The position numbers and the translations under genes are program-made. A stretch of DNA of 64,000 bases from Nannocystis pusilla (GTDB lineage Bacteria > Myxococcota_A > Polyangia > Nannocystales > Nannocystaceae). Position 1 is the stretch's first letter, and the number at the start of each line of letters is the position of its first letter. This document shows, piece after piece, positions 7,807 through 15,965 of the stretch. A model generated the notes under the pieces. The model was not told the DNA's origin, did no database searches, and saw only the letters and a program-made list of their open reading frames with translations. Location: NCBI RefSeq assembly GCF_020073745.1, contig NZ_JAIRAU010000001.1, positions 62,001 to 126,000 of the forward strand. Reading direction: 5' to 3'.

Positions 7807-8430
7807 TTCACCGCGGCGCTCGCCCAGCACCGCGCGGTCGCCATCATGCGCGCGACGAGCCGCGACCACGCGGCCGCGGCGATGTGGTCCGCGGTCGAGG
7901 CCGGCTTCCGCGTCGTCGAATTCACGGTGACCACCCCGGGCGCGATGAGCCTCGTGGCGGAGTTCGCCCGCGACCCGCGGCTGACCGTCGGCGCCGGTAC
8001 GGTGATGGACCCCGAGACCGCGGGCGAGGCGGTCCGCGCCGGCGCCCGCTTCCTGGTCTCGCCGGTGCTCGACGAGCGCGTCGTCGCCTGCGCGCGCGCG
8101 CTCGGGGTCGCGGCGGTGCCGGGCTGCTTCACGCCGACCGAGCTGTGGCGCGCGCACGCGGCCGGCGCAGCCGCGCAGAAGTTGTTCCCCGGCCCCGCCG
8201 ACGTCGCCGCCTTCGTCCGCTCGGTGCTCGGGCCGCTGCCCTTCTTGACCCTCGTACCGACCAATGGCGTCGACGCCGCGAACGCCGCCGCGGTGCTGCA
8301 GGCCGGCGCGGCCGGCGTGGGCTTCACGACGCCGCTGTTCGCACCGACGCTCGTTCAATCCGGAGATCTCGCAGCGATCGGCGAGCGCGCGACAGCCCTG
8401 CTGGCCGCCGTCCGGAGCGCCGCGGCATGA
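7789..8430 (+). CDS. eda: KDPG/KHG-type 2-keto-3-deoxy aldolase
   Basis: 213 aa. HRAVAIMRATSRDHA matches the N-terminal strand. GFRVVEFTVTTPGA is the conserved Glu region. VGAGTVMDPETAGEAV, FLVSPVLDERVV and AAQKLFPGP (Schiff-base Lys) form the class I aldolase barrel, and LVPTNGVDAANA corresponds to the phosphate site. It should cleave 2-keto-3-deoxy-6-phosphogluconate to pyruvate and glyceraldehyde 3-phosphate, or the related hydroxy-oxoglutarate. No dehydratase or kinase of the Entner-Doudoroff route is nearby. The ATG lies within a 14-bp repeat pair (7787-7806), so the second to fifth codons (SSET) are repeat-derived or repeat-compatible. No clear ribosome binding site. Confidence 0.85.
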   Translation: MSSETAFTAALAQHRAVAIMRATSRDHAAAAMWSAVEAGFRVVEFTVTTPGAMSLVAEFARDPRLTVGAGTVMDPETAGEAVRAGARFLVSPVLDERVVACARALGVAAVPGCFTPTELWRAHAAGAAAQKLFPGPADVAAFVRSVLGPLPFLTLVPTNGVDAANAAAVLQAGAAGVGFTTPLFAPTLVQSGDLAAIGERATALLAAVRSAAA

Positions 8431-8559
8431 ACCGAGTCGCGACGACACGTCGGGAAGTGAAGGGAACGCGTCGCCCTTGTCGACTTCGCGCGCCTTGCGC
8501 TATCGTCGACGCCTTGCGAACCGTGCACACGCGCCGCCGCTTTGCCTGAGGAGCCCTCG

Positions 8560-10833
8560 ATGCACGCGCGCCGTTTGCCGAAGACTCTGGCTCCGTGGCG
8601 TGAGGTGCTCGCGTCCGCCGAGCGCGAGTCATGGTTCCCGCTCATCTTCGATCGCTCGGTGCCCGCCGAGGCCGAGGCGATGGACGAGCTGATGAGCGAG
8701 GGCGAGGTCATGTACGTGCATGACATGCTCGAGGCCCAGCTCAAGGACCTGGTGCGCTCGCGGACGCCGAGCAAGAACTACACCGACGACGAGGTCGCGC
8801 AGGAGATCGCGCGCCTGCTCGACGGGCAGGCGCCGCAGGACTACGGCCGCTGGGCGTTCTACCCGTGGTCGCGCCGCCTCGTGCACCTGCTGCCGCCGGA
8901 CTCGTTCATCGAGCTGCGCTCCGATCGCAACCGCAACAAGATCACGAGCGAGGAGCAGGCGCGGCTGCGCAAGATCAAGATCGCTCTGGCCGGCCTCAGC
9001 GTCGGCAACGCGGTCGCGGTCACCCTCGCGCTCGAGGGCGTGTTCGGCGAGCTCCGCCTCGCCGACTTCGACACCCTCGACCTGTCGAACATGAACCGGA
9101 TCCGCTGCGCCGTGTTCGACCTCGGGCTCAACAAGGCGATCATCGCGGCGCGCCAGATCTTCGAGCAGAACCCGTACGCCAACCTGGTGCTGTTCACCGA
9201 CGGCGTGACCCCGGAGAACATCGGCGAGTTCATCGACGGCACCGGCCCGGGCGATCGCGCCGACATCGTCATCGACGAGTGCGACAGCATCGCCATCAAG
9301 CTCAAGCTCCGCGAGGAGGCGCGCGCCCGCAGGCTGCCGGTGCTGATGGAGACCAGCGACCGCGGCATGCTCGACATCGAGCGCTTCGACCTCGAGCCCG
9401 ACCGCCCGATCCTCCACGGCCTCGTCGGCACCGTGACCTCCGACCAGGTCAACACGCTGCCGCCTCCGGCCCGCCTCGGCCTGGTGCTGCAGATCGCAGG
9501 TCTGCATACGATCTCGCCGCGCCTGGCTGCATCGCTGCTCGAGCTCAACCTCACGCTCAAGGGCTTCTCGCAGCTGGGCTCCGACGTGACCCTCGGCGGC
9601 GCCACCACGACCACCGCGGTCCGCCGCCTCGCCCTCGGTCTGCCGATGGCCTCGGGTCGCGTCTACATCGACGTGAGTGCGCAGCTCGCCGAGGTCACCT
9701 CGCCGCCGCTGCCCGACCTGTCGAGCGCGCGCCGGCTCCGCGAGATCGCGGAGGTCCGTGAATTGGTGCAGTACGCCATCATGGCGCCGTCGCACGGCAA
9801 CGACCAGCCGTGGCGATTCGAGTACGTGGACGGCGTGCTGCGCCTGTTCCTCGCCGACGAGCGCGGCGGCGGCGGGCGCGACGAAATCGGCCGCCATTGG
9901 GCGCTGGTGGCCCTCGGCGGGGCGCTGTCCAATTTGCAGATCGCGGCCGGGGTGAAGGGTAGCGAGGCCAACATTCAACTGTTCCCGGGCAAGCAGGACC
10001 CGTCCCTGGTCGCGGAGGTGCGATTCGGCTTGCGCGCCGGCGGACCGGCGGCCGACCCACTATTCGAGCAGATCCCGCGAAGGGCCACGAACCGCCAGCT
10101 CGGCACGCGCGCGCATCTATCGCCGGTGCATGTGCAAGCGTTGTCGGCGGCCGCCCGCGACAACGGGGCCAAGCTGCAACTTTGTACGGACCGCGCGCTG
10201 CTCGGCGAACTCGGCCAGCTGCTCGGTGAGGCCGAACGGCTGCGACTGCTCACCCCCACGCTCCACGGGCCCGCGATGCGCCAGATCCGCTGGTCGGAGG
10301 CCGAGGCCCACGACACCCAGGACGGCATCCGCGTCGAGGCACTGGCAGTGACACCGATGGACTTTGCGGCGTTCCAACTGCTGCGCTCGACCGATGTCGC
10401 CAAGGTGCTACGAGACACGAATGGTGGGCGCTTGCTGATGATGTCCTCGGTCCAGGCCCTAGCCTCATCCGCAGCGGTCGGCCTGCTCACGATTCCCGGC
10501 CAATCGCCGACCGCGCTGGTCCGCGGCGGCCAGGCGATGCAACAGCTGTGGCTCACCGCCAGCGCGCTGGGTGTCGCCGTCCATCCGATCAACACGCTCA
10601 TTGATATGTTCGCCCGCGTCGAGCGGTTCCACGGCGCCGGCTTCGACAAACGCGAGATTCACCGCTTCCTCGAGATGCGCGAGCGCTTCACTCGCGCCTT
10701 CACCGTGGCGCTCACGGATGTCGAAATCCTGCTGTTTCGCCTCTCCTACGCAGACCCCGCTCCGTTGCGGACCTTACGCAGGCCGGTCGATGCTGTGTTC
10801 TCCGCGCCGTTACCCGAGAAGAAATCGCCGTGA
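8560..10833 (+). CDS. ThiF-like E1 domain fused to nitroreductase domain (Rv1355c type), copy 1
   Basis: 757 aa from the ATG at 8560, chosen because GAGGAG lies about 6 bp upstream. Residues to about 140 are family specific (LRSDRNRNKITSEEQARLRK). The E1/ThiF domain follows: ALAGLSVGNAVAVTLALEG, LADFDTLDLSNMNRIR, conserved Lys in LGLNKAI, and DIVIDECDS where typical E1s have a D-x-x-D-N motif. From about residue 400 there is an FMN nitroreductase-like domain: VQYAIMAPSHGNDQPWRF, RATNRQL and LVRGGQAMQQLWLTAS. No CxxC zinc pairs are seen. The architecture matches the Rv1355c family (sometimes called MoeY), whose reaction is unknown to me. An adenylate-activating plus flavin-redox pairing resembles RiPP azoline-forming systems, but that is only analogy. 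The nitroreductase half looks less GC-biased than the E1 half. Confidence 0.75.
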   Translation: MHARRLPKTLAPWREVLASAERESWFPLIFDRSVPAEAEAMDELMSEGEVMYVHDMLEAQLKDLVRSRTPSKNYTDDEVAQEIARLLDGQAPQDYGRWAFYPWSRRLVHLLPPDSFIELRSDRNRNKITSEEQARLRKIKIALAGLSVGNAVAVTLALEGVFGELRLADFDTLDLSNMNRIRCAVFDLGLNKAIIAARQIFEQNPYANLVLFTDGVTPENIGEFIDGTGPGDRADIVIDECDSIAIKLKLREEARARRLPVLMETSDRGMLDIERFDLEPDRPILHGLVGTVTSDQVNTLPPPARLGLVLQIAGLHTISPRLAASLLELNLTLKGFSQLGSDVTLGGATTTTAVRRLALGLPMASGRVYIDVSAQLAEVTSPPLPDLSSARRLREIAEVRELVQYAIMAPSHGNDQPWRFEYVDGVLRLFLADERGGGGRDEIGRHWALVALGGALSNLQIAAGVKGSEANIQLFPGKQDPSLVAEVRFGLRAGGPAADPLFEQIPRRATNRQLGTRAHLSPVHVQALSAAARDNGAKLQLCTDRALLGELGQLLGEAERLRLLTPTLHGPAMRQIRWSEAEAHDTQDGIRVEALAVTPMDFAAFQLLRSTDVAKVLRDTNGGRLLMMSSVQALASSAAVGLLTIPGQSPTALVRGGQAMQQLWLTASALGVAVHPINTLIDMFARVERFHGAGFDKREIHRFLEMRERFTRAFTVALTDVEILLFRLSYADPAPLRTLRRPVDAVFSAPLPEKKSP

Positions 10834-11081
10834 TCCACTCGAACGGCACGCGTCGCGAACACGTTGTCCACGCACCTGGAAGGGGCCCAAAGGCCGCGCA
10901 CTCGCTGCAATTTGTGTACTACAGGACACATTTGCTGCATAAGCAAGAAAGCAGTGCGTCTTGACACTGCCAGGTGATTCCCGTACTCTCGACCGAACAT
11001 GCGGTGGCGGGAGGCAAACGGGGTTTTGCGTGCTTGTGAGGGTTGCCGCGCCCTTTCCACACATGGACGGTGGTTCCACAC
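10834..11081. other. 248-bp intergenic region, relatively AT-rich
   Basis: Separates the first ThiF-nitroreductase gene from the acyltransferase gene. It is less GC-rich than its surroundings and holds the sigma-70-like promoter candidate at 10961-10989. No ORF and no 14-bp repeat array is seen here. Confidence 0.5.
10961..10989 (+). promoter_or_regulatory. candidate sigma-70-type promoter
   Basis: A perfect TTGACA at 10961-10966 is followed after exactly 17 bp by TACTCT at 10984-10989, in unusually AT-rich sequence. It points to the acyltransferase gene starting at 11082, giving a leader of about 85 nt. This suggests the acyltransferase can be expressed independently of the upstream ThiF-nitroreductase gene. 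Confidence 0.5.
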
Positions 11082-11810
11082 ATGCTCTCGCTCTCCCTCG
11101 TGAACCCGCATCTTGAACCGTCCGTGGTGGACGAGTTCTCGCAGGCCCAGCGGGCTTGCTATGGGGAGTTCGCGGCGGAGGCGGCGGTCAGCGAGGTCGG
11201 TCAAGAAGACCTGCTGAGCGGCCGTGTGGTGTATTTCGTGGCCCGCGACGAGACGGGAGCGATGGTCGGGGGTCTGCGGCTCCACCTCAGCTTCCCGGGC
11301 ACCAAGTTGCCGGTCGAGCATACGCTCTCGCAGCTGTCACAGCTCGCGCGATTGCTCGAGAGCCGCAGGCCCCACGGTGTCGCCGAGGTGTGTGGCCTGT
11401 GGGCCTATTCGCGGTATCGCGGCACCAAACTCAGCAATGCGCTGGTACGCACCGCCGTGGCCGCGGCGCCGCTGTGCGAGACCAACCTGCTGATCGCGCT
11501 CTCGCACCACTACGTCGTCAATCATTGGGCCCCGATCGGGTTCACCGCGGAGCCGCGCCTCGGCGTGCATTCGTACCCCGACGCGCGTTACTTCTCGAAG
11601 GTCATCCTGCTCGACCCGGTCCGCCTCGCCACCGCCGAGCCCGAGCACAAGTGGCGGATCCTCGGCCTGCGTCAGGCGCTGCGCATGCACTGTCCCATCT
11701 TCTGGTCGCCCGAGACCGAAGAGCACGTGCCGGTCCAGCCCAGCGAGCGCGTGCCCGTCACGTCGCCCCCCGAGCACGTCGCCTCGGTGCAGGCCGAGCA
11801 TCCGGCCTGA
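11082..11810 (+). CDS. N-acyltransferase / GNAT-like protein (N-acyl amino acid or autoinducer synthase-like)
   Basis: 242 aa from the ATG at 11082 (MLSLSLVNPHLEPSVVDEF); a TTG 39 bp upstream is in frame. YFVARDETGAMVGGLRLHL is a GNAT-type strand pair. VAEVCGLWAYSRYRGTKLS looks like the acyl-donor loop region, and NLLIALSHHYVVNHWAPIG and FTAEPRLGVHSYPD follow. The layout resembles the GNAT-related N-acyl amino acid synthase (FeeM)/autoinducer synthase group, but the match is weak and by eye. It sits between the two ThiF-nitroreductase paralogues, making it a plausible partner in one small-molecule pathway. The last 40 residues are Pro/Val/Glu-rich and probably disordered. Confidence 0.5.
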   Translation: MLSLSLVNPHLEPSVVDEFSQAQRACYGEFAAEAAVSEVGQEDLLSGRVVYFVARDETGAMVGGLRLHLSFPGTKLPVEHTLSQLSQLARLLESRRPHGVAEVCGLWAYSRYRGTKLSNALVRTAVAAAPLCETNLLIALSHHYVVNHWAPIGFTAEPRLGVHSYPDARYFSKVILLDPVRLATAEPEHKWRILGLRQALRMHCPIFWSPETEEHVPVQPSERVPVTSPPEHVASVQAEHPA

Positions 11811-11978
11811 GCGTCGCGAGCCTCGTGCGTGGCCTTCAGCCCTCGCTCGAGTGGGAGCTGTGCTCTCGAGCGATCGCGGAGCAGCGCGCTCGTGTCCGGT
11901 GTTCAGTTCGCTCGAACGCTGCTCGGGTCGCGGCCTTCGGGCGTGATCGCGGCGGCGCGCGAGGTCGATCCGCGAGGG

Positions 11979-12407
11979 TCAGGTCGGCGTGCTCGAGATG
12001 CCGACCTTGTCGCGCAGGCGCTTGATCTCGGCCATCAGGCGGTCGTGGTGGTCCCGCGGGATCTCGAGGTACTCGATGGCCGCCGGGATCTGCACGGTCG
12101 TGAACGCTTTGACGTTGGGGTTGAACCAGCTGAGGGCGGTGACGATGCCGCGGACGAGGCGGTTGAGCGTCACGACCGAGACCTTGCCCTTGAAGTTGTT
12201 GGCCTCGAGCAGGTCGTTCATCGCCCCGCGCTGGGTCGCGTTCGGGCCGCCGCCCTCGGAGATCACGAGGGAACTGGTGTATTTGCCCATCTGCTTGCGC
12301 CCGAAGTCGACGTAGCCGCTCCACTCCTCGTCGGTCGGGTTGTCCTTCGTGTGCACGGCCAGCAGCACCGTGTGGTACAGCGAGTAGGCCATCGTGGGGG
12401 CGGACAT
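11979..12407 (-). CDS. conserved-looking small protein of unknown function
   Basis: 142 aa from the ATG at 12407 (MSAPTMAYSLYHTVLLAVHT); the internal ATG at 12392 is also possible. The frame continues upstream to 12608, but that part has Pro/Arg-rich shadow composition and crosses a repeat array. The body (NPTDEEWSGYVDFGRKQMG, FKGKVSVVTLNRLVRGIV, IPAAIEYLEIPRDHHDRL) has alternating strand and helix character like a STAS or SpoIIAA-like fold. That resemblance is only a hint. It is soluble with no signal peptide. It lies antisense between the acyltransferase and the second ThiF-nitroreductase gene, and is divergent from the latter. Confidence 0.65.
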   Translation of the reverse strand: MSAPTMAYSLYHTVLLAVHTKDNPTDEEWSGYVDFGRKQMGKYTSSLVISEGGGPNATQRGAMNDLLEANNFKGKVSVVTLNRLVRGIVTALSWFNPNVKAFTTVQIPAAIEYLEIPRDHHDRLMAEIKRLRDKVGISSTPT

Positions 12408-12803
12408 GGGCGGGCGTCTCTCGGATGGCGGTGGCGGTGCGACCCCGCTGGGCAGCGAGAGTATAGACCAAGCGAGCGGTGCTGGTGCCGCGGACGATGA
12501 GCGAATTCGCCCCCTCGGAGGGCCTGCGGGGTTTGCGCATGTCGAGCTCGCTGGATCGCGTGGACTGCTTTTTGGAGCATGTACTTTGCGACATGTCACA
12601 AAGGGCATGTCCGTGAGGACCCCGCGGATCGGCCGTGCCGAGCGTTACCGCTCGCATGCGGTCCGCGGCTCCAGGTTCAGCGCTCGCGGCGCCGAACGTG
12701 CGCGATCGAGCGTGACGGCGCAGGTGGATCGGGGCGTCGAGCCCAGCCTATCATGCCGGGAAGACGGGCCGCACGGGCGCGACGGGCAGCGGCGGGAGAG
12801 CAC
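12408..12803. other. 396-bp divergent intergenic region
   Basis: Separates the minus-strand small gene from the second ThiF-nitroreductase gene and should hold both promoters. It contains a three-unit 14-bp repeat array (12577-12610). If the downstream gene instead starts at the ATG at 12753, the last 51 bp are coding. Nothing else can be supported. Confidence 0.5.
12577..12610. repeat. 14-bp-phased RCATGT repeat, 3 units
   Basis: GCATGT at 12577, ACATGT at 12591, GCATGT at 12605; spacers ACTTTGCG and CACAAAGG. Intergenic, upstream of the second ThiF-nitroreductase gene. Confidence 0.85.
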
Positions 12804-15122
12804 GTGGACACAGGGGACCGACTGGGCAAGAGGCTGCTGGAGGCGCGATACGAGTGCGAGGCGTGGCGACCTCAGCTCTTTCGCCTGGGCGTGAGCGAGG
12901 ACCGGCGTTCGCTGTCGGCGTTGCTCGACGAGGTCCCCGGCTTACAGGTCTACGACGCGCTCGAGGAGCAGCTGATCGACCTCATCCGCACGCGTAACCC
13001 GGGGGAGCGCATCAGCGATCTGGCGGCGCGCGAGCGGGTGCGGGCGTACCTCGGCGAGACGTCGCCCGACGAGTACGGCGTGTGGGTCTACTACCCGTGG
13101 GCGGCGCGGCTCGTGCACTTGCTCGACGAGGCCGAGTTCGTCGAGCTGCGGACCAACCGCAACAAGTACAAGCTGACGCCCGAGGAGCAGGCGCGGCTGG
13201 CGACGAAGCGCGTCGGCGTGGTCGGCCTCTCGGTCGGCCAGACGGTGGCGACGACGATGGCGCTCGAGCGCAGCGTCGGCGAGATCCGCCTCGCCGACTT
13301 CGACCGCCTCGACCTGTCCAACCTCAACCGGATCCGCAGCTCCGTCCACAACCTCGGCGTCTCCAAGGTCCTGATCACCGCCCGCGACATCGCCGAGATC
13401 GACCCGTTCCTCAAGGTCGTGCTCTACCCGGTCGGCGTCCACGACGACAACCTCAGCGCGTTCCTCCTGCGCGGCGGCAAGCTCGACGTGTTGATCGACG
13501 AGTGCGACAGCATCGACATCAAGCTCAAGCTGCGGGTCACCGCCAGGCTGCACAAGATCCCGGTGCTGATGGAGACCAGCGACCGCTCGCTCATCGACGT
13601 CGAGCGCTTCGACCTCGAGCCGACGCGGCCGATCTTCCACGGCCTCGTCGGCAACATCGAGCCCGATCGGATCGCCAACCTCTCGACCGAGGAGAAGATC
13701 CCCTACGTGCTCAAGATCATCGGCGAGGGGACCATGTCGAGCCGCCTGGTCTCGTCGATGATCGAGATCGAGTCGACCATCAAGACCTGGCCGCAGCTCG
13801 GCTCGTGCGTCGTCTACGGCGGCGGCGCGGCCGCCGACATCGTCCGGCGCATGAACCTCGGGCAGATGAACTACTCGGGCCGCTTCATCGCCGACATCGA
13901 GAACATCGTGCCCAACGATCCGCCCGCGGCCGCGGCGACGATGCCCGAGCTCCCGCGCCCGCCGGCGTGGACCGCCGAGGCGATGGAGCGCGTCGCCGAC
14001 GAGGTCACCGGCGGCGCGCCGGCGGCCCGCGAGTGGTCGCTCGAGCAGGCGCGCGAGCTGGTGGCGATCGCCGCGCGAGCCCCCTCGGGCGGCAACTGCC
14101 AGCCGTGGCGCTGGCTCCTGCGCGGCGGTCGGCTGTTCCTGTTCCACGAGCGCGCCCGCTCCGAGAGCCTGGCCGACTTCCGCGCCCTCGGCGGCGTCGC
14201 GGCGCTCGGCGCCGCGGCCGAGAGCTTCCGCCTCGCCGCGCACGCGCGAGGCCTCGAGCTGTCGCTGGCCGCGTTCCCGCGCGCCGACGTGCCCGACCTC
14301 GCGGCCGTGTTCGAGCTGCTCGCCGGGCCCGGGCCCGCCGCCGAGCCGCGCTGGCGCGACGACCTCGCCGGGGTGCTCGGCCTGCGCCACACCAACCGCA
14401 AGACGTCGACCCGCGAGGCGCTCGACGCCAGCAACTACGCCGCGCTGCAGGCGGCCGCCGGCTCGGTCGCGGGCGCCCGGCTGCAATTCCTCACCGACGA
14501 CGTCGAGCTCGCCGAGGTCGCCGAGCTGGTCGGCATCGGCGACCAGCTGCGCCTCCTCGACGACCGCCTCAACTGCGACATGTTCCGCGAGGTCCGCTGG
14601 ACCGCCGAGGAGGCCGAGGCGACCCGCGACGGCATCTTCATCGACTCGCTCGAGCTCACCCCGGCCGACCGCGCCGGCCTGTCGATGTGCCGCAGGCGCG
14701 AGGCGCTGGCCTTCCTGCACACGTTCGGCGGCGGTCGTGGCCTGCGCAAGTCGGCAGCCAAGGCGATCGCCGCGGCCTCGGCGGTCGGCCTGCTGACGAT
14801 GCCGCGCATCGACGTCGGCGAGTTCTTCCGCGGCGGCCAGGCGCTGCAGCGCATGTGGCTGGTCGCGCACACCCTCGGGCTGGCGATCTACCCGATGTCG
14901 ACGCTCCCCTACATGTTCCTGCGCCTGCGCCACGGCGGCGAGGGCCTGTGCGAGGCGCACGTCGCCGCGCTCAGCGAGAGCCGCCCTCGCTTCACCCGCC
15001 TGTTCCCGGGCCAGCCCGAGCAGGCCGAGGTGCTGCTGTTCCGGGTGTCGCGCGCCGAGGCGCCGACGCTGCAGTCGCTGCGCCGCACGGTCGACGAGAT
15101 CTTGCACGTCAGCCCGGGCTGA
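12804..15122 (+). CDS. ThiF-like E1 domain fused to nitroreductase domain (Rv1355c type), copy 2
   Basis: 772 aa from the GTG at 12804, which has GGGAGAG just upstream and aligns with copy 1. An ATG at 12753 would add an Arg/Ala-rich 17-residue tail. E1 part: RVGVVGLSVGQTVATTMAL, LADFDRLDLSNLNRIR, VLIDECDSIDIKLKLR, METSDRSLIDVERFDLEP. These are close to copy 1 and include the same DECDS variant. Nitroreductase part: IAARAPSGGNCQPWRWLL, RHTNRKTSTREAL, FFRGGQALQRMWLVAHTLG. The two copies share N-terminal landmarks (VHLL, EEQARL), so this is a true paralogue pair. Unlike copy 1, it is uniformly GC-rich to its end. An extended hairpin begins 2 bp past the stop. Function unknown. Confidence 0.75.
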   Translation: MDTGDRLGKRLLEARYECEAWRPQLFRLGVSEDRRSLSALLDEVPGLQVYDALEEQLIDLIRTRNPGERISDLAARERVRAYLGETSPDEYGVWVYYPWAARLVHLLDEAEFVELRTNRNKYKLTPEEQARLATKRVGVVGLSVGQTVATTMALERSVGEIRLADFDRLDLSNLNRIRSSVHNLGVSKVLITARDIAEIDPFLKVVLYPVGVHDDNLSAFLLRGGKLDVLIDECDSIDIKLKLRVTARLHKIPVLMETSDRSLIDVERFDLEPTRPIFHGLVGNIEPDRIANLSTEEKIPYVLKIIGEGTMSSRLVSSMIEIESTIKTWPQLGSCVVYGGGAAADIVRRMNLGQMNYSGRFIADIENIVPNDPPAAAATMPELPRPPAWTAEAMERVADEVTGGAPAAREWSLEQARELVAIAARAPSGGNCQPWRWLLRGGRLFLFHERARSESLADFRALGGVAALGAAAESFRLAAHARGLELSLAAFPRADVPDLAAVFELLAGPGPAAEPRWRDDLAGVLGLRHTNRKTSTREALDASNYAALQAAAGSVAGARLQFLTDDVELAEVAELVGIGDQLRLLDDRLNCDMFREVRWTAEEAEATRDGIFIDSLELTPADRAGLSMCRRREALAFLHTFGGGRGLRKSAAKAIAAASAVGLLTMPRIDVGEFFRGGQALQRMWLVAHTLGLAIYPMSTLPYMFLRLRHGGEGLCEAHVAALSESRPRFTRLFPGQPEQAEVLLFRVSRAEAPTLQSLRRTVDEILHVSPG

Positions 15123-15123
15123 C

Positions 15124-15163
15124 GGCCTTGCGACAATGTCCCTCGGGACATGTCGCAAAGGCC
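15124..15163. terminator. long imperfect hairpin at convergent gene ends, containing the 14-bp repeat
   Basis: The left arm GGCCTTGCGACAATGTCCC and the right arm, read as reverse complement, GGCCTTTGCGACATGTCCC pair over about 19 bp around a short TCG loop. It lies between the ends of convergent genes and starts 2 bp after a stop, so it may act as a bidirectional terminator. There is no downstream T-run, so Rho-independent action is not certain. Confidence 0.45.
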
Positions 15164-15167
15164 ATGA
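15134..15167. repeat. 14-bp-phased RCATGT repeat, 3 units
   Basis: CAATGT at 15134, ACATGT at 15148, CCATGA at 15162; spacers CCCTCGGG and CGCAAAGG. Part of the hairpin at convergent gene ends. Confidence 0.8.
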
Positions 15168-15209
15168 TCAAAGAGTTGTGGTCGCAGCAGCGTACGATCG
15201 CCGCTCCGC

Positions 15210-15965
15210 TCACGGGGAGCAGCGCTGGCACGCCTCGGCGGCCTGGCGGCAGTCGTCGTCGGCGCGGCGGCACAGCTCGGCGTAGCGCGGGTCGTCGCCG
15301 TGGCGGGCGGCGAGGTCGCAGATCTTGCCCTCGAGGTCGCAGGTCGCCGCGGACAGATCACAGATGTTCTGGCAGCGGCCGACCGGATCGGGGGCCTCGG
15401 CCGGCGCGGAGACGCTGAGCGAGTCGCCCGCCTCCGGCCGGGCCGCGGCGTCGTACATGACCTGCTTCTCGCGCTTGCGGTTGGAGGCGACGGTCGACGG
15501 CGCCTTCGGTGCGGGCGATGGCGGTGGACCGGCGCCGGGCGCCCCGCGCCCTCCACCGCCGCCCTTGCTCTCGGCCGCGCGCTTCGACTTGACCGGCGCC
15601 TCCCGGCGCGTGGCGTCCTCGTTGGCCGCGTACCCCTCGGCCGCGACCCCGCCGACCGGGGCCGCTGCCGGTGGCGGCGGGGCGAAGCGGCTGTCGCGGG
15701 CCTCCTCCTGGGCGTCGTCGTGACGGGCCGCCAGCAACACGCCGGCGGCGCGCAGACGCGTCTCCTTGTCGGCGAGCAGGCGCTCGTACTCGGCGAGCCC
15801 GAGCTCGTCGCCGTCGGCGTTCTCGCTCTCGGCGCGCTCGGGCTCGGGCTCGGGCGCCGGCGCGAGGGCGTCGAGCGGCGCGGGGGTGATCATGCCGGCG
15901 TCCTGGTTGGCGCAGCCGGACACGACCGCGAGCGCCGCGGCGGCAGCGACATCACGTGCACGCAT
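15210..15965 (-). CDS. secreted lipoprotein with eight-cysteine C-terminal domain, copy A
   Basis: 251 aa. The signal peptide ends in a lipobox (LAVVSGC). A long Pro/Ala/Lys/Gly-rich, probably disordered linker follows. The C-terminal domain starts RCQNICDLSAATCDLEGKIC and has eight cysteines spaced C-x3-C-x6-C-x6-C-x15-C-x6-C-x6-C-x2-C. The neighbouring upstream gene product has exactly the same spacing, so they are tandem paralogues. Seven-residue cysteine spacing would place Cys on one face of helices, fitting disulfide staples or metal binding; both are guesses. The start overlaps the stop of copy B by 14 bp. It is the last gene of the sigma/anti-sigma operon. Confidence 0.75.
   Translation of the reverse strand: MRARDVAAAAALAVVSGCANQDAGMITPAPLDALAPAPEPEPERAESENADGDELGLAEYERLLADKETRLRAAGVLLAARHDDAQEEARDSRFAPPPPAAAPVGGVAAEGYAANEDATRREAPVKSKRAAESKGGGGGRGAPGAGPPPSPAPKAPSTVASNRKREKQVMYDAAARPEAGDSLSVSAPAEAPDPVGRCQNICDLSAATCDLEGKICDLAARHGDDPRYAELCRRADDDCRQAAEACQRCSP

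Noticed and set aside
12577..12610. CRISPR-like spacing of the short repeats
   Set aside because: Repeat units are only 14 bp with 8-bp non-unique spacers and at most six units; no leader or cas genes are present.
8560..15122. Canonical RiPP azole cluster or molybdopterin synthesis locus
   Set aside because: No precursor peptide, YcaO or LanB-type gene, and no moa/moe genes are nearby. Only the E1 plus nitroreductase pairing is reminiscent.
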